DNA of 64,000 bases from Lates calcarifer. Its lineage: Eukaryota; Chordata; Actinopteri; Centropomidae. Shown here one piece after another: positions 17,516-30,855 of the stretch. The notes beneath the pieces are model-generated. The model was not told the DNA's origin, searched no databases, and saw nothing but the letters and a program-made list of their open reading frames with translations. The position numbers and the translations under genes were made by a program. The stretch's first letter is position 1. Each line of letters begins with the position of its first letter. Where the stretch lies: contig NC_066856.1 of assembly GCF_001640805.2 (NCBI RefSeq), positions 1,373,937-1,437,936 of the forward strand, written 5' to 3'.

Positions 17516-20120
17516 TCATGAAGGCGTTCCTTCCTCTTCGTAGGCGATAGCTATGCCTCTCCTGCCCTCTACTGCCTTCACCACAGGCGTCTCTCCCAAC
17601 TTCTGCTCTAAGCCACGCCAGCTTCGTTCTGCCAGAAAAGATGCTGAAAAGAAAAAATGTGTCACTGTAGTACAAGACGTTTCTAAATGTCTACTTTATG
17701 TGTAGTATTTATGCTTATTGTCTGTGCACAATTCTGCAATAAACTTATGAATGTATGGAAACTCAAACAAACACTGTTTTAAATGCAGCATCAGAACTTT
17801 CTGAGTGTCCCATACCAGCTGGGTTTGTGTTGGCTACAGTCATTGTCTGGTTCCTGAGGACCACAGAGGAGCTGAATGAGGACTCTGCAGGTTCACTGTT
17901 TAACAGATTGCGGCTTCTCAGAGCTCCAGTGATTAAAGACACGTCCGTCTCATCGCCGTCCTCCTGCTGATCAACCAAAGGCACGTGACTCTGTCCACCT
18001 ACAGCAAGTTTGAGATGAAAAATAAGAAAAACTTTGACATAGCAAAAAGACTTCAAAATTCTTTATCATTACCGATTATAAAAATATAAAGGCCAGTATC
18101 ACTGCCCAATCACTGCAGTGGGTTGGATATTATTTTTATTATATTATATTATATATTATATATTATATTTTATTTTTATATTTATTTATTAAATCATTAT
18201 TAATCATTATTTTTTCCCCTCCTCTTAACTTAATGTCACAATTAAGATAGTTAAATCTAATTTAAAACATATAACATACATAATAACAATAATCACAGTA
18301 GCCACCAGAACAATCCACATTAGAAGTAGAATTAACAATTTCCAAATTACATTAGAGGCCTCAGGATAAGACAGACCACCTTTATATTTGGTAGATATGA
18401 TATTTAATCCCTATATTATTATCACTATTACTATTAGCCACTCAGCTACCTTTGATGTGAATAAACGCCAGACTGACCTGGCAGGAGATGTCTGAAGTCT
18501 GTGACGTATTCCTCTGACCACTCCCTGTTCTTGTTGCAGGCCACCTCCATCTCAAACGGGGTCACAACAGGTTTATAGAACTCACCTGAGTCCAGCAGTG
18601 AGTTCTCAGGACATGCTATTAACACAAAAATGTCAATTTCCAGGAAGTTTGCGAGTTTGGGCACGTTCAGTTTCCCCATGGCAAACATGTAGCTCTTTTT
18701 GCCAGCTCTGTGAATGGTCTCCTTCAGCTGCTGGATGATAGTGAGGTAGTCAGCCACCCCGAGTGTGCCGACAAGGATGCCGACCACATTGGCATCTTTG
18801 GCCCTTTCTATAGCGTAATATCGCTTCATCAGTGCACGGTTGATACTGACTGACTCAGTCCTCCCCGTCATTGTTATGGGGTCAAAAGAGCAAAATGAGC
18901 AGCGATTCCAAGTCATCATGAAGTTTCTCAGGGTTGCTCCTTCCTGTCCGACATAGAACATACTGTAGTCTGTTATGCTTGAACCTTTTTTCAGGGAGAA
19001 CTGCCTCCCAAACTGATAAATGACCTGCCTGCCATCCTGCTCTGACAGATAGGTGTCATCGTGTTGTCTATTCATTTGGCCATGACTGTAACACTGCTCC
19101 CCTTCAACAACAAGCTCTGACGCAACAAGGTTTGGATACTCTGGAGACAGCAGTGTCAGAAGGTCATCTGAAGAAAGAAAATACATGAGGTATTCACTTA
19201 TTGGAAAGGAAATGATAAAAAAATGCTTTAATCAAACTCAGATGTGAATGTTGGACTGAACCTGCCAGCAGAGGTTAGATCTGTGTGAGATATCTTACTC
19301 ATAGCATGAACATAGTTAACATCATAGAGGATGATGATGTGGCTCTGTGTGTCAGGATAGAGCTCCCTGAAGGTGGAGGCACACTTCTCCACATCCACCG
19401 GTCTTCTCTCAAACACATACATCAGAGGAAGTCTTTTAGAGGGACTGAGACAAGCTCTGCCATAGTGCATGATGCAGTCAGCTCCAACGTGTTCAGCAGC
19501 AACCTCATCCACACAGCAACTGCAACAAACACACATACCACATAAAGCTTTTAACTCACAACCTGCTTAGTTACAGTCACAGTTACAGCTTAAACGACAG
19601 CTAAGCCTGAATACAACAACATGATTGTGCTGGATCAAAACTTAGAACTGAACACATGTGAAGTATTAAATGACTCACTTCACATTAAGAGTTCAAGCAC
19701 TGACGAGTGGTATGTGTGCATTATTAAACCAAGTTAAACCTGGTGTGTTACCTGCCATAGGATGTGTCTCCTAAAATGAATGGCTTGGCATTACTGTGTC
19801 TCTCGATCTCCACTGCTACTGCAACTGAATCCACCAGCAGCTCATCAGGAAACTGCAAAGCAACCTGTCAACGACAACCAGTTCAGACTTATTATCGGTG
19901 TGGTCCTTAAACACTTGTGAAATAATGAAATGTTTACATAATTTACAAATAAATAAAATGATGTCCTCACCTTTTTAAACTGATGCTGACTGATAAAATC
20001 GCAGGTCTCCTTAATCTGATACAACTCTTCAAGTTTTTCTGGAGGTGTATTTGTCTTCACTGTGACATCTACCACACGCTGAATTACCGTCTCTGAGCTG
20101 CTGCTGAATGCATCAGCCAT
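17516..20120 (-). CDS. dph2: Diphthamide biosynthesis protein 2 (DPH2)
   Basis: DPH2 pairs with DPH1 in the cytosol; the iron-sulfur heterodimer starts diphthamide synthesis by adding the aminocarboxypropyl group of S-adenosylmethionine to a histidine of elongation factor 2. Six coding exons: 20120-19971, 19864-19752, 19519-19299, 19167-18478, 17998-17816, 17643-17516. All phases agree, giving 494 residues (human 489). Family signatures seen: [24 protein letters not shown] (candidate cluster cysteines), [59 protein letters not shown], and the C-terminal ETDVSLITG and [13 protein letters not shown] end. The start [10 protein letters not shown] is the first ATG of the frame with an acidic, serine-rich N-terminus as in relatives. 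The frame is intact. It is convergent with ncf2. Confidence 0.97.
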
Positions 20121-21880
20121 TATTGCATCAGGGACACAGTGCCTGAAAAATACAACTAACTCAATAATCAGCATATCTTTTAAACTTCTAAAGAAAAAGT
20201 TAAAGGAAACAACAATTACTACACTGCGGAACCGACAGTCTTAGACATGAAGCTTAAAGCAAACCACTTTCAACTTTGCAAATCCTTTGCAAGTCTGCTG
20301 ATGTTATCTGGATGGAGAAAACGCAGTGAAATAGCCACTTTTTTGTTTTCATGAGTAAAATAAAAACCTTATAACTTTCAAAGAGGGTTTCAACAACAGC
20401 TTTCACGCTTTAACTGGGATGTCTAACACGTTTTAACAAAGAAAACTGGTTCAGAGTTGGTGGCTCACTATTGTATCTTAAGTTTCCCTTCAGCCAGCCA
20501 TAAACACATATATTGTCAGTACACCGTTTTCTTTCAAGATAACGACACATCTCTCGGTAAATGCGCAGTTATCGCTACCTACCTCGGTTGGGTCTGCTAG
20601 CTTAGCCGCTAGCTGAGATGACTCCAGAGGTCTTCGTGAAACCCAAACTATCATTTACAACTAACGACGCTTTGTATTCGCATTACCACATGTACGTACT
20701 CTTACAGTTCACTGTCATGCACATATTTGTTGACTGGTAACCGCTTCTTTGACAGCTACACACGTGTTGAAGTTCTCCACAGCAGCAGAACCAACAGGAC
20801 AATCACTACCGGGTCAAATGTTTTTCAAAATAAAAGCCGGTGTAAATATGCCTTTTCGCAGTTATTTACACAACTGATATTTCCCGTTTACTCATCCCTG
20901 GCAACTGCAACCTACCCATTCAAAATACTGTTACTATCACTCCTAAAACTAACTCCAGGTCACTAAGCCGCCACACACATACAGAAAGCTGTTATGTTAT
21001 TGGATTAGATCCAGAGATACAGTAAAACCCCACAATGTTTATTCGTTAGCACAGAGTGTACATTTATTGACATTTCATTTTATTCAAATAACATCAGACC
21101 ACAAGTCCTGTTAAATCATTTCGAGATACAAAGATAGATAGAAAGATACAAGTACAATACCTGTGATAATAGTGGTTAAGAGTCGCATAAAGTTTCTTTC
21201 TTAACTTATCTACAGCCTTATATTTACAGAAATGAAATATGTACATGAATTTAAAAATAAAAAATAACTTTAGCTTCAGACAGTATCACCTGAGTTCTAA
21301 CAGGCAGACTAGACTGGAGTTTTACTGCATCCACTGTTTAAAACTTTTATGAGGTACATTTATCAACAGTGTTCCAGCAGCCAAACTGCTTAAATAGCAG
21401 GTGTGTGCCTGTAGGGGGGAGGGATGTAGGGAGGAATGGGGGTGGGAGGGTAGGTGTGGGTTCAGTTAACCTCATTTAGTTCATTTTATCAAAAACTGGT
21501 GGAGGGTGTCTTCTCAGTCTATCATTCTCTCAGACAATAATGGTCAAAGAGTAACATTGCGACACTGAATGCAAATACTGATTTTAAAAAAATGCAGCAA
21601 AACAATGTCAGATATGAGAGAGAATTTGTCTCTGGATGCTGATAGATGCTGTTCAAGCATCACCACAGTCATGTGACAGTCATAATCTCAGTCTTTTTGC
21701 CTGAGTGAGGGTTACGGGCAGTATAAAGGTCAGTGAGGTCAGGGCTGGAGAACGGTCTGGTCTCCTCTGTCGGCACAGCCTGGCGTCTACCGCAGGGCCT
21801 GGTGATGGGTCCACTCATCATCTGACATGAATACTGGATTTCCATCTCACACTCAAAAAACGTTGAGCACGTGTGACCGT
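20121..21880. other. dph2 upstream region and mcur1 3'UTR
   Basis: The part next to 20121 holds the dph2 5'UTR and promoter; no TATA box is evident. No exon is seen from about 20200 to 21880. Minus-strand AATAAA signals (plus-strand TTTATT) occur at 21078-21083, 21063-21068 and near 21041. They would end an mcur1 3'UTR of about 800 nt. Confidence 0.55.
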
Positions 21881-24800
21881 TCACATCCAAATACGATAGA
21901 AACCCAAGACCACAGTGAGACAGGTGAACACTGAACCTGAAGGAGAAAAAAAACACAGGTCATTTATTAGTCTTGCAGGCAGTGACAGCCCAGGTTCTCA
22001 AGACTTAGACTGTTGCCATGTCCTACCTGCAAGGTATTTTATAGTGTCCAGTTTATGAGACTCTAACATGGTTTTCAAACCAGCAACTTCAGTGTCTATT
22101 TTCATGTTGGTCTGAGTCAAATGACGATCTTGCTCTGCAGTCTGTAATAAAGGCATCAAAGATAAGACACACTAGATGTTTATGACAGAGAGGCACAAGC
22201 TCCTGTCCATGGCTGCACACAGTGTAAATCACCATGTACTAAACATTAGATGTAATGAGACAGGAAACATGTAGGTGTACTGGACATATACAAACCATTT
22301 CCATAATTTCAGTTCGTGTCTCCAGAAGCTTCTTCTCATGCTCTGCTTTCTGAAAATGATAAATAACGTTCTATTTAGAAGAGGAAGACAGGGAGTGATC
22401 TGTCAGCTTCACATTTTATTTTTATTCCATCATCCCTTTAATTCAGAGAGTTTAGGTACTGATTAGAATAAATTACTATCTGACAGTTAAATGTGCAGCC
22501 AGCAGATCTCCAACACTAATTTAATCCATTACTCCATTTGCTCCAACACTTACCAACTCCTTTACACGGCTTTTCTCCAGATTCATGTCCAAAATATTGT
22601 CTGAGCGAACTTTATTCATCACATCCTGCAGGGTGAAGACACACAGAGGAAATTCACATTGAAACACGGAATGTTTCTCCCATAAAACTGGGATATGAAT
22701 GGATCTGAGTAAACCAGGTTAAACACTTACAGCCAGTTGGACCTTGACCTGCAATAACTGGATCTTCAGTTTCTGAGAGGAATGTTAAACAATAAAACAT
22801 CATATTAATCAAAACTAGAACAACAGAAACGAGCGTGAGGAGATAGACACAAACACACTGTACAACAAACAAAATAATCCAACAAAAATAAAGCAACAAA
22901 ATCAGAACAGTCCGCCACTTCTGCGTATGTCATCTATATTTGTATTAATTGTACATTTTTGTTTCAGCTATATCACACAACAGTTGGCAAAGACTTCAAT
23001 TAAACATCAGGGAGAACCAGCCCAGCCATGCTCCACTACTCATCAACAACAAAACCATGGAGGTGGTCAGCAGCACCCCAGCACAAGTTCCTGGGGGTGC
23101 ACATCTCAGACGACCTCACCTGGTCTGTGAACACTGCATCACTGGTGAAGAGGGCACAGCAGTGGATTTACTTCCTGCGGAGGATGAGAAGAGCCCACCT
23201 GCCCCCACCCATCCTCACCACATTCTACAGAAGCACCATAGAGAGCATCCTGACCAGCTGGACTCATATTTAAATATTTAATATTTAATCTGTACTGCTG
23301 TAAATCGCTGTACATATGTAAGATTTAACTATAATTATTTCCATTCTGCTTGCAGAATTTTTTGCACACACATTTGCACTACACTGGAAACTGTAAAAAC
23401 TGAGGCCTATGCAAACAAAATTTTGTTCTGTATACACTTGCTGCATACTGAATGACAATAAAACCCAGTCTAAGTCTCCTACTCGTAGTTTTGTCAAAAT
23501 CAATTCATGTACATGGATGTGAATTCTGCTGAATTCACTTCACTACTTCGGAAACCACGTACCTCATTCTCTGCCAGCAAAGTGGAGAACTCGCTCTTCT
23601 CGAGGATGATCATGTCCTTCTTCACAGCTGCTATCTGAGACATCACACGCTGCAGCATTATCTCCTGCCAAAATCACACAACACAGACACATCAGTTAAC
23701 ACGAAGCAAAACGTTCATCTGGAAAAACAAAGGGTTAGGGTTAGGTGAACAAACGACGACGATGATTAAGATATTAAATAGCTGCTTAACAATGCAAGTG
23801 TTTCTAACACTGTTTTGCACTTTCATATGACCAAATGTGCAGTGGGAGAGAAACACGATGATCTGGGTTTAATAAAGAGACTGAGCCTCTGAGTGATACA
23901 GAGAGAGGAAACACAAATAAACACAGTCTCACCTGCTGCACTTTGGTGACCATGTCATCATAGATGACATCCATGTTAGAGTTAGTCATCCTCACCAGGA
24001 CGTTAACCATCACCTCAGCCTGCGGAGTTGTGAAACCTGTTGATGGAAAAGATGTTTATTAACAAGAAAAATCATCAGAGCTCGTTCTGCTCAGTGCAGA
24101 GCAACACTGTGAACACGTCTGAAGAATCAGAAGAAGCCGGACCATTTTCCTCCAGGAGTCGAACCACCGCATGTGTATCAAAGAACAGCTTCCTGCCTCC
24201 AGACTTTGGCACTTCTGGTTTCAGATCGTACTGGAAGACTGTGGTGGAGGTGCTCAGCTCTGAAAGAAGATTTAATAAACAACTGCATCAGTAATCTGTT
24301 GAGCATTATACTCCGAGTGTAAAGCACATATACCATAAGTTTGATTTGGTCATTTGTATTAGAAGCTGTCTGTGGAACTAATCACGTTATCTGATCCATG
24401 TCCATTACAACAGCAACAAATGTCAACAATTTATAGGCAGTTAACTTCATGAAAGGTTTAAAACACAACAATAACACTGTAAAGGTGACACACCTGGGAC
24501 AAAGAGAGGCACTGAGGTGTATTATGTCAATACTGTGATGGATGTGGGCAAAGGTTTCTATTGACAACATGGAGCATCAGGGTCTTTAGAAATATCCACA
24601 CTGAGCTATAAGAGTTAGTAGTTTGTAAGTGCTAGTAACCTTCACTTTTATTTCATTTCTGTGTCTGACTGTAGTCTCCATATTCAGGGGAACAGCCAAA
24701 ATGGAGGTTAGATGTAAAGCTAATCAGGGCTGAGGTGCTCAGAGTGGATCAGCATTCAGTATCATAAGAGGAAGGGCAAAGACTGAGTAACTGTGTGTGA

Positions 24801-25286
24801 TCATTGTATTATAATGAAGATGTTCAACAGGTCCCACTGCGGCAGCGATGTAATTATGTATTAACATAGGGTGTGGTGCAGTCAGTACAAATGACCTGAA
24901 CAGACCTGGAGAGGACTTTTACTTTGACATTCAGCAGAGACACTGTGCAAAAGTGTGTAGGTTTCTAGATACTCAGCTGCAGACTGAGGCTGTTCATAGA
25001 GAGATGTTAGAGGTTGGTCCTGCAGTAGCTTCAGTTACAGTCATATCAGTGTAGATTAAACCCTGTAGTTACCTCTGACAGAGCCCTGTCCGGCTGCTCG
25101 TCTCCCTCCACACGGCTTCTCAGAGCTGCTGATACACCGGATACACGGAGATGTGTTGACGGCTGTCAGAGTCGACATGGTCGGGGGAATGCTGACTCTG
25201 TCCCGGTTAAAACAGAGGTAAGCCCACCTCTCCGGGTGGTGCAAAACAAAGAGTTTAATTCGCGAATGACCCTGTTTCAGCACCAT
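21881..25286 (-). CDS. mcur1: Mitochondrial calcium uniporter regulator 1 (MCUR1)
   Basis: An inner-mitochondrial-membrane coiled-coil protein that supports the calcium uniporter complex. Nine coding exons: 25286-25073, 24259-24143, 24036-23933, 23664-23563, 22772-22731, 22625-22554, 22349-22296, 22141-22027, 21936-21881. All phases agree, giving 291 residues. The N-terminus is basic and Ser/Cys-rich, compatible with a mitochondrial presequence; the ATG sits in a good context (gggaccATGG). The family head [18 protein letters not shown], coiled coil [20 protein letters not shown] and ILEKSEFS, and the tail [20 protein letters not shown], followed by the membrane segment [16 protein letters not shown], are all present. 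MCUR1 is preferred over its paralogue CCDC90B because of [11 protein letters not shown] and the tail wording, but a swap is possible. The exon 2 donor (gtccgg) is weak yet required by phase. Intron 4 holds an antisense LINE fragment. Confidence 0.93.
23010..23470 (+). mobile_element. Degenerate non-LTR retrotransposon (Rex1/L2-type) reverse-transcriptase C-terminal fragment with 3' tail
   Basis: Plus-strand frames contain [14 protein letters not shown] and, after a frame change, [29 protein letters not shown] and [13 protein letters not shown]. These are hallmark words of the C-terminal domain of fish LINE reverse transcriptases. After the stop comes an A/T-rich tail ending in TGAATGACAATAAAACCC, typical of these elements. 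The coding part is short and frame-broken, so this is a dead 5'-truncated copy. It lies in mcur1 intron 4 on the opposite strand. Confidence 0.85.
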
Positions 25287-27276
25287 GGTCCCAACCTGAG
25301 TCCCGGCGGCAAAGAGTCACAGTTTGAACCTCAGTCTGAGAGTTCGCCTCTGACACAGTCTGATGAAGTCGGCAGTGAAACTTTTCACCTACTTTCTGTG
25401 CTGAACCGTCGGCCTGCACAGAAACACTGTCACATCATCTAACTCCTGAACGTCCGGTACAGCCTTTCAAAATAAAGCTTATGTGTGTGTCTTAGTGTGA
25501 CAGCAGAAATCACACTGGCTGGGAGAGTGAACAGTTCCTTTAGAAATTGATAGTAATTCTACATTCCCTATAGATTTTGAGCCCATGTAGCCTGATGATA
25601 GCTCTCATCTCACAGCAAAACACACAGATCACCATTCAGTTCTTAACAACACAGTTAAGGATGAGCTATCGATAAATAGATGGATAATTATATGGGAATT
25701 TACATGTATTACCTTCGAGTAAGCTAATACAGAGGTTTTGGGATTTTTATTTTATTTTATTTATTTATTGTAATATCTATTACATTAATATAATGAATAC
25801 ATTGGCCTACTCAAAGCTAAACCATTCTTAAATACTAAACACACTTGGTTTGGGGCTGGATTTGACCACTTCTCTGTGTTATGTAATGTCATTGTTTTCA
25901 GGTTGTAGTGTTTTCAGTTGTAACTTTCAGGTGTACATTACACAGCATTTGTATATTAATATAATAATAGTAACCTCAGTGATATGTGTCTAAATGTACT
26001 CAGTGGTACAGTTTATATTTCCTCAGCATACATTTTTTTTGTTTTAGTTTGTTCATAATCAGTTAAGTTAATGTGTTATCATGTCACTCTGTCTTTGTGT
26101 AAAATCAATTTGTTGTTCTATTGTTTTTTAAGTTGGTTATAGTGAACACAAAATACTGTTGCTTTCTTTTGATCATCAAAAATAAAACAGAGATTTGTAT
26201 AATGATATTAAAAGCTGATATAACACTGAATTGAAGATAGGGACACACACTCACAGGAAGTGATGATGGTTACAGTTAAGGGGAGGATGTCCATGAGTGT
26301 GTGTTTTTGATGGGGATGCGATTGGGTTGGATATTTGTCAGTGAGTGTTCAGCCTGCAGAGGGCGCTGTACTCTGTAGGAGCTGCTCAGTTTCTTTAACC
26401 TCCTCACTGCCTGGGTATGAGGTTACTTTCTGTAGGATTTATTATTTCACATACAACCTCACAGATTTATACAGATTTTCTGCATTAAGTAAAATAATAA
26501 TCATAGTCATAACTGGATAACAATAGTAGTTTAATGCCATTTAAATTCTGTACATTGCCTGTTGTTTTGCATACATTGATTCAGTGTTATAATAAAAATG
26601 AATGGAAAACAACACATATCAAAGTCATATCAAACTTTTATAACTCTTATAAAGCATAACTCTACGGTGTCAGGTCTCTACAGCACAGATTATGCACAGT
26701 AACACTGAATCAAAAACGTTTCAGTCGTTGGAAGTGAATATTCGACTTATTATCGGCTACAAAGCATCAGCACCTAGTTTTTCATGATGGCAACAAGGAA
26801 TAAAGTGTGACGAGTGTCTGTGACACTGTCAGAAACTGTTCCCTTCATGTATCAAACTAAGGTCAGGAGAACGTAATGAGTAGGAACAAAGGGGAAGTAT
26901 GGGCTCTATATTTTTACAGTTGAGTAGGTAAAATCAACCACCTGTGGGTTCTATATTGTAATAATTATTTAATTTTATTAAATCACTTCTAACTGGCAAC
27001 CACATATTTTTATTGTCACTTTGTTCAACAAAGTTTAAAGTATATGGCAGCTTTGGATTCACTGCAATAAATGGCAAACTGGTCTGCATCCAGATTTATT
27101 TCCGTGTGTTTTTTTTGACAAATATCGTATGAACTAGTGGATCTTTACATTACAAAATTCAACTGTTTTGTGGAAAGAGAGTGTAAAGAAAAAGCTACTG
27201 TACTTGCAAAGCTTGCAATTTTTACAGTGAGTATCTTGCTGAGGCTTTAAATAAGTTGAGTGTATTAAGGTTTTGC
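25287..27276. other. Spacer between mcur1 and rgs9bp
   Basis: The 5'UTR and promoter of mcur1 begin at 25287; no TATA box is evident. The other end is the rgs9bp 3'UTR, with a minus-strand AATAAA (plus-strand TTTATT, 27009-27014). The middle is AT-rich with no recognisable exon or element. Confidence 0.55.
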
Positions 27277-30200
27277 TCATGAGAAGAAGACAACACAGAC
27301 AGATAAAGTGGTTGCCACCAAAACAACAGCAAACAGCACGACAAACACAACCATGTGACTGTGCTGGGACTGAGGCTGGTGTCCAGGCTGCTCCTCGTCC
27401 ACAGAGAGCAGGGCCAGGGAGGCGCTGTCGGTGCTGCTGAGCGGGTCTGCGTACTGAGGCCCGTGAGGCTCCACCATCCAGCGCAGCACGTTCACTTTCA
27501 TCTCCATGTCGTCGATCATGTGGTCGATTTGGCTGATCTCCTGCTCCATGGTGCTGCGCTCCTGGCTCTCCAGGCCGGCCTCGGGGGCCCGAGCCTGGTT
27601 CAGGTCTGGCAGGCTGAGCGCCCGAGCTGCTACCTCACTGCCTCCTCCTGCAATGAGCCAACATGTCACTCTTCATCCAGTCAAACATGACTTAACTGGT
27701 TCTGATGCTGTTATAAACTGTTTCAGAAACTGTAGCAAAAACATCAGAAACCTGTTTATATAAAGGGATTTTCTATTTATTGGCAAAAAGTGAGCAAAGA
27801 CACAGCCTAAAAATTCCTCTGACTCGGCAATAAAGAGTATGTTTATAATGAATGGATGACATTGATCATTTACTCACTGCTTTCATTTCATAATTGCTCA
27901 TACAGCTAATGCATCTCTGTGCTTCATAGATGTAAGTGCTGCTGGAACCAGCCACAAAGCTCCAGTCCACCTACACCACCTGGTCACAGCAGCACTGAAC
28001 AACATGACTGAGTTTTTAGAAATCTATTTTATCAGCTAAAGTCTGACTGTTGCAGTTTTCAGAACTTCACAAACTTTTCCATGGTGAACCACACAACACT
28101 GGGCTGCAAGATCAGCCAGATGTAAAGAGATAATAAATACTAGTTGTCACAGTTTTAGTACAGTTTGAAAGATGACAAGCCGACAGTATATTAATATTGT
28201 CACTGCACACTGGCAGAGTGACATCCACTCAGTTGCCATTTTATGAGGTACACCAAGCTAAAATGAATGCAACATGCAACAGTCCAATAAATTAATAAAT
28301 AAAGGTTGAGTTTGTGTTGAAACTGTTGTTGATGCAGTTTCTACTATTTTGTCCACCATATTTATATCGGTGAGGTTAGGCTGAAGAACAGAAACACCAC
28401 TCAGATCAAATCAAGTCATAAGTACCACAAAATACATGATTATGATTTCCATATTAGACTGATCACACATTCATATGTAATCAAATACATATTTCAAAGC
28501 ATTAGCTTATTCTTATATTAGCTACCTCCAAAAACATTATTCATAACCTGTTGTTGATGTTCAACCATCCTGACTATTAGCCACTGAAGAATAGAAACAT
28601 ATTTCTACATATTTTCACTAAACACCAAATTCACAACTACTGACAACATGATGAGTGGTAAGAGAAACACCACATGAGACATGCACAAACAAAGTGATGT
28701 TGTTTTCCCCCTCAGGCTAATCACTGTCTGTGATTAGAAACTGTCTGTCAGAGAGAGAGCAGGAGAGAGGCAGCAGCTCCACACTGCAGACCCCCACCGT
28801 AGTGTCTGAGCAGCTCTTAACAGAGCAGGGAACTCAATACATCCTCACTTTAATGTCCGTCTTTTACTCTATCATTTTAAAAAAATCAGGAGAAGAAATC
28901 ACATTCCAACGCAAACCCAAATCATCTCTCAAAGTACTAGGATATGAGAGCAACACAATTATTTTGTTAGTTACGGCCTCATCACTGTTGTATTCATCCC
29001 CAAAACACAATTATCTCCTCTCTCATTATTTCAGTACTGTTTGAATTGTATAGAAAAGTTTTCATGTAGCCTTTAAAGATTAAATCTTCATTGTTGATGT
29101 GCTTGCACTGGTTAATCAACCTCCTGAAATATAATTTCTATTCAAATGTGCAAATGTCATTTACCTTGAAGGCCAGTTTGCACCAGGGAAGCACTGTTGG
29201 CCAGAGAGAAGATGTCACCCATGCTGAAAACCTTGCACATGTCGACATGGAGCAGCTCCAGGCCGGAGGAGAAGGCCACCCACAGGAGCTCCATTTCCTT
29301 CCGCTGCTCCTCAGGCAGACTCTTGTCTCTGAGATGTGAGGTGAGATGCTGGCAGATGGACACAGCCAAGTTCTGAGCCTTTTCTCGTGTTTGTCGCAGC
29401 TCATCCCGCAGCTGCAGGCTGTCTGTGCAGCTGCCAACACATGAGGCCAAGTGCCGGTAACATGCTACCACCTGAATGAGGAACAACCAATGAAGATTCA
29501 TTATTTTTAATCTGAATTATTATAATTTGCAGTGCTTAAGGAGAACACTTCAACTAAAAGTTTGTGATGGGAATGTCCAGTTGGTTTGTATAGCTGTGGA
29601 CTTGCCCTTGCTGCGCAGGTCCTGTTCATGTACACAGCAGAACACTAATCACTCCTTAATTAGGTACTGTGCATCTATGTGGAAAAATGAACAATAGTGG
29701 CTTCATGATCTCAATCATATGATATCACTGTTTTATTAATAGATGTTAGCTTAACCCTGGAGGATTAGCAGGAGTGGTTTCAATGAAAAATATTATGAAT
29801 AATCTCATTATCGTTGATCTATTTCTAGATAAGCCAAAACAACCTTGTGCTCTCAGAGTAGCAGTGGCCCATCTCCAAGACATGGATGAGACGAGGGAAC
29901 AGAACAATGATAACTACAACTCTGCTAGATTATACACTGTATTGTTTAATGTGTGTATTAATTCACTTTTTTTTTCTAAACCTTGGATACTGAGACTATC
30001 TCTGATCACCTTTGGTACTGTTTCACTTTTTTTTTTTTTTTTTTTTAACCATATCCAGAACATTCGTTCACATTAGTTTTTATCATCTATTTCTACAGTA
30101 TTATAATGCTCAGATTTATATAAGGCAGAAATAAAGTTCTAACACATAGCCACATAGCTGAATCCAATAATTCTTAGTGGTTTTTGCAGCAAACAGCAAC

Positions 30201-30855
30201 ACTAGTCTCAAGACTCCTGATACCAAGAACAATATGGACTGAAAAAATATTTTTGTCACTGTGCAAAAATGATTCTACGATATAAATTATGTTAACAGAC
30301 AAAACAGTAGAGTAAAACATTTCAATTAAAGGCTTGCCAGTAACTGGAGGAAATAAAAAAGGTAGATATGGCCACAGCATTATCCAACACAGATACTGTC
30401 AGACAGATGCAGTGGACCAAGAAATTCTTTTCATGGAGAGTGCTTTTTTAGCCACAGGGAAGGAAAAGATGTTTCAGTGTCTCAAGTATGTTTAGTTTGT
30501 GAAATACTAACATAAGAGTTATAGGAGAAATAGTCAAGACGACATATTTAACTTTTTATACATTTTCTCATGTAGCACTGAGCTACTATTTTGCAATTAA
30601 TTCTTGAAGTTACAAATATTTGTATATAAAGCACAGTTTAATATCCCTGTGTAAGGCAAACTGCTGTGACAGATGTAACAGCAGAGTCACACCGCAGTGT
30701 TCTTCATGTCCTAAAGAGTCATTGCATGAATAAAAACTGTTAAACATGGAGACGTTTACCTTTATCAAAGAATCCACCAGAGCCTTTCCATCAGCCAAAG
30801 CCTTGTCTGTGCCGACTGTGCAATCATCTCCCACTTTGTTATTTACAAGTGGCAT
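27277..30855 (-). CDS. rgs9bp: Regulator of G-protein signalling 9-binding protein (R9AP)
   Basis: Membrane anchor of the RGS9-Gbeta5 GTPase-activating complex in photoreceptors, which switches off transducin. Three coding exons: 30855-30760, 29471-29165, 27647-27277; phases agree and give 257 residues. Exon 1 encodes KALADGKALVDSLIK, exon 2 the helical bundle (ACYRHLASCVGSCTDSLQLR, LWVAFSSGLELLHVDM). Exon 3 encodes the SNARE-like coil (IDHMIDDMEMKVNVLRWMVE) and a C-terminal tail anchor (VVFVVLFAVVLVATTLSVCVVFF). The hydrophobic tail favours R9AP over its palmitoylated relative RGS7BP. The mammalian gene is, as I recall, a single exon, so the two introns here are notable. A teleost paralogue of the same family is the main alternative. 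Confidence 0.88.
28228..28400. repeat. Decayed interspersed repeat (weak)
   Basis: The words TTGCCATTTTATGAGGTACACC resemble the end of an interspersed repeat commonly seen in fish genomes, known from memory only. The rest is AT-rich and the opposite end is not recognisable. It lies in rgs9bp intron 2. Confidence 0.3.

Noticed and set aside
21669..21956. 95-codon minus-strand frame over the last mcur1 exon
   Set aside because: Out of phase with the spliced mcur1 reading frame, which ends at the TGA at 21883-21881 after FYRIWM.
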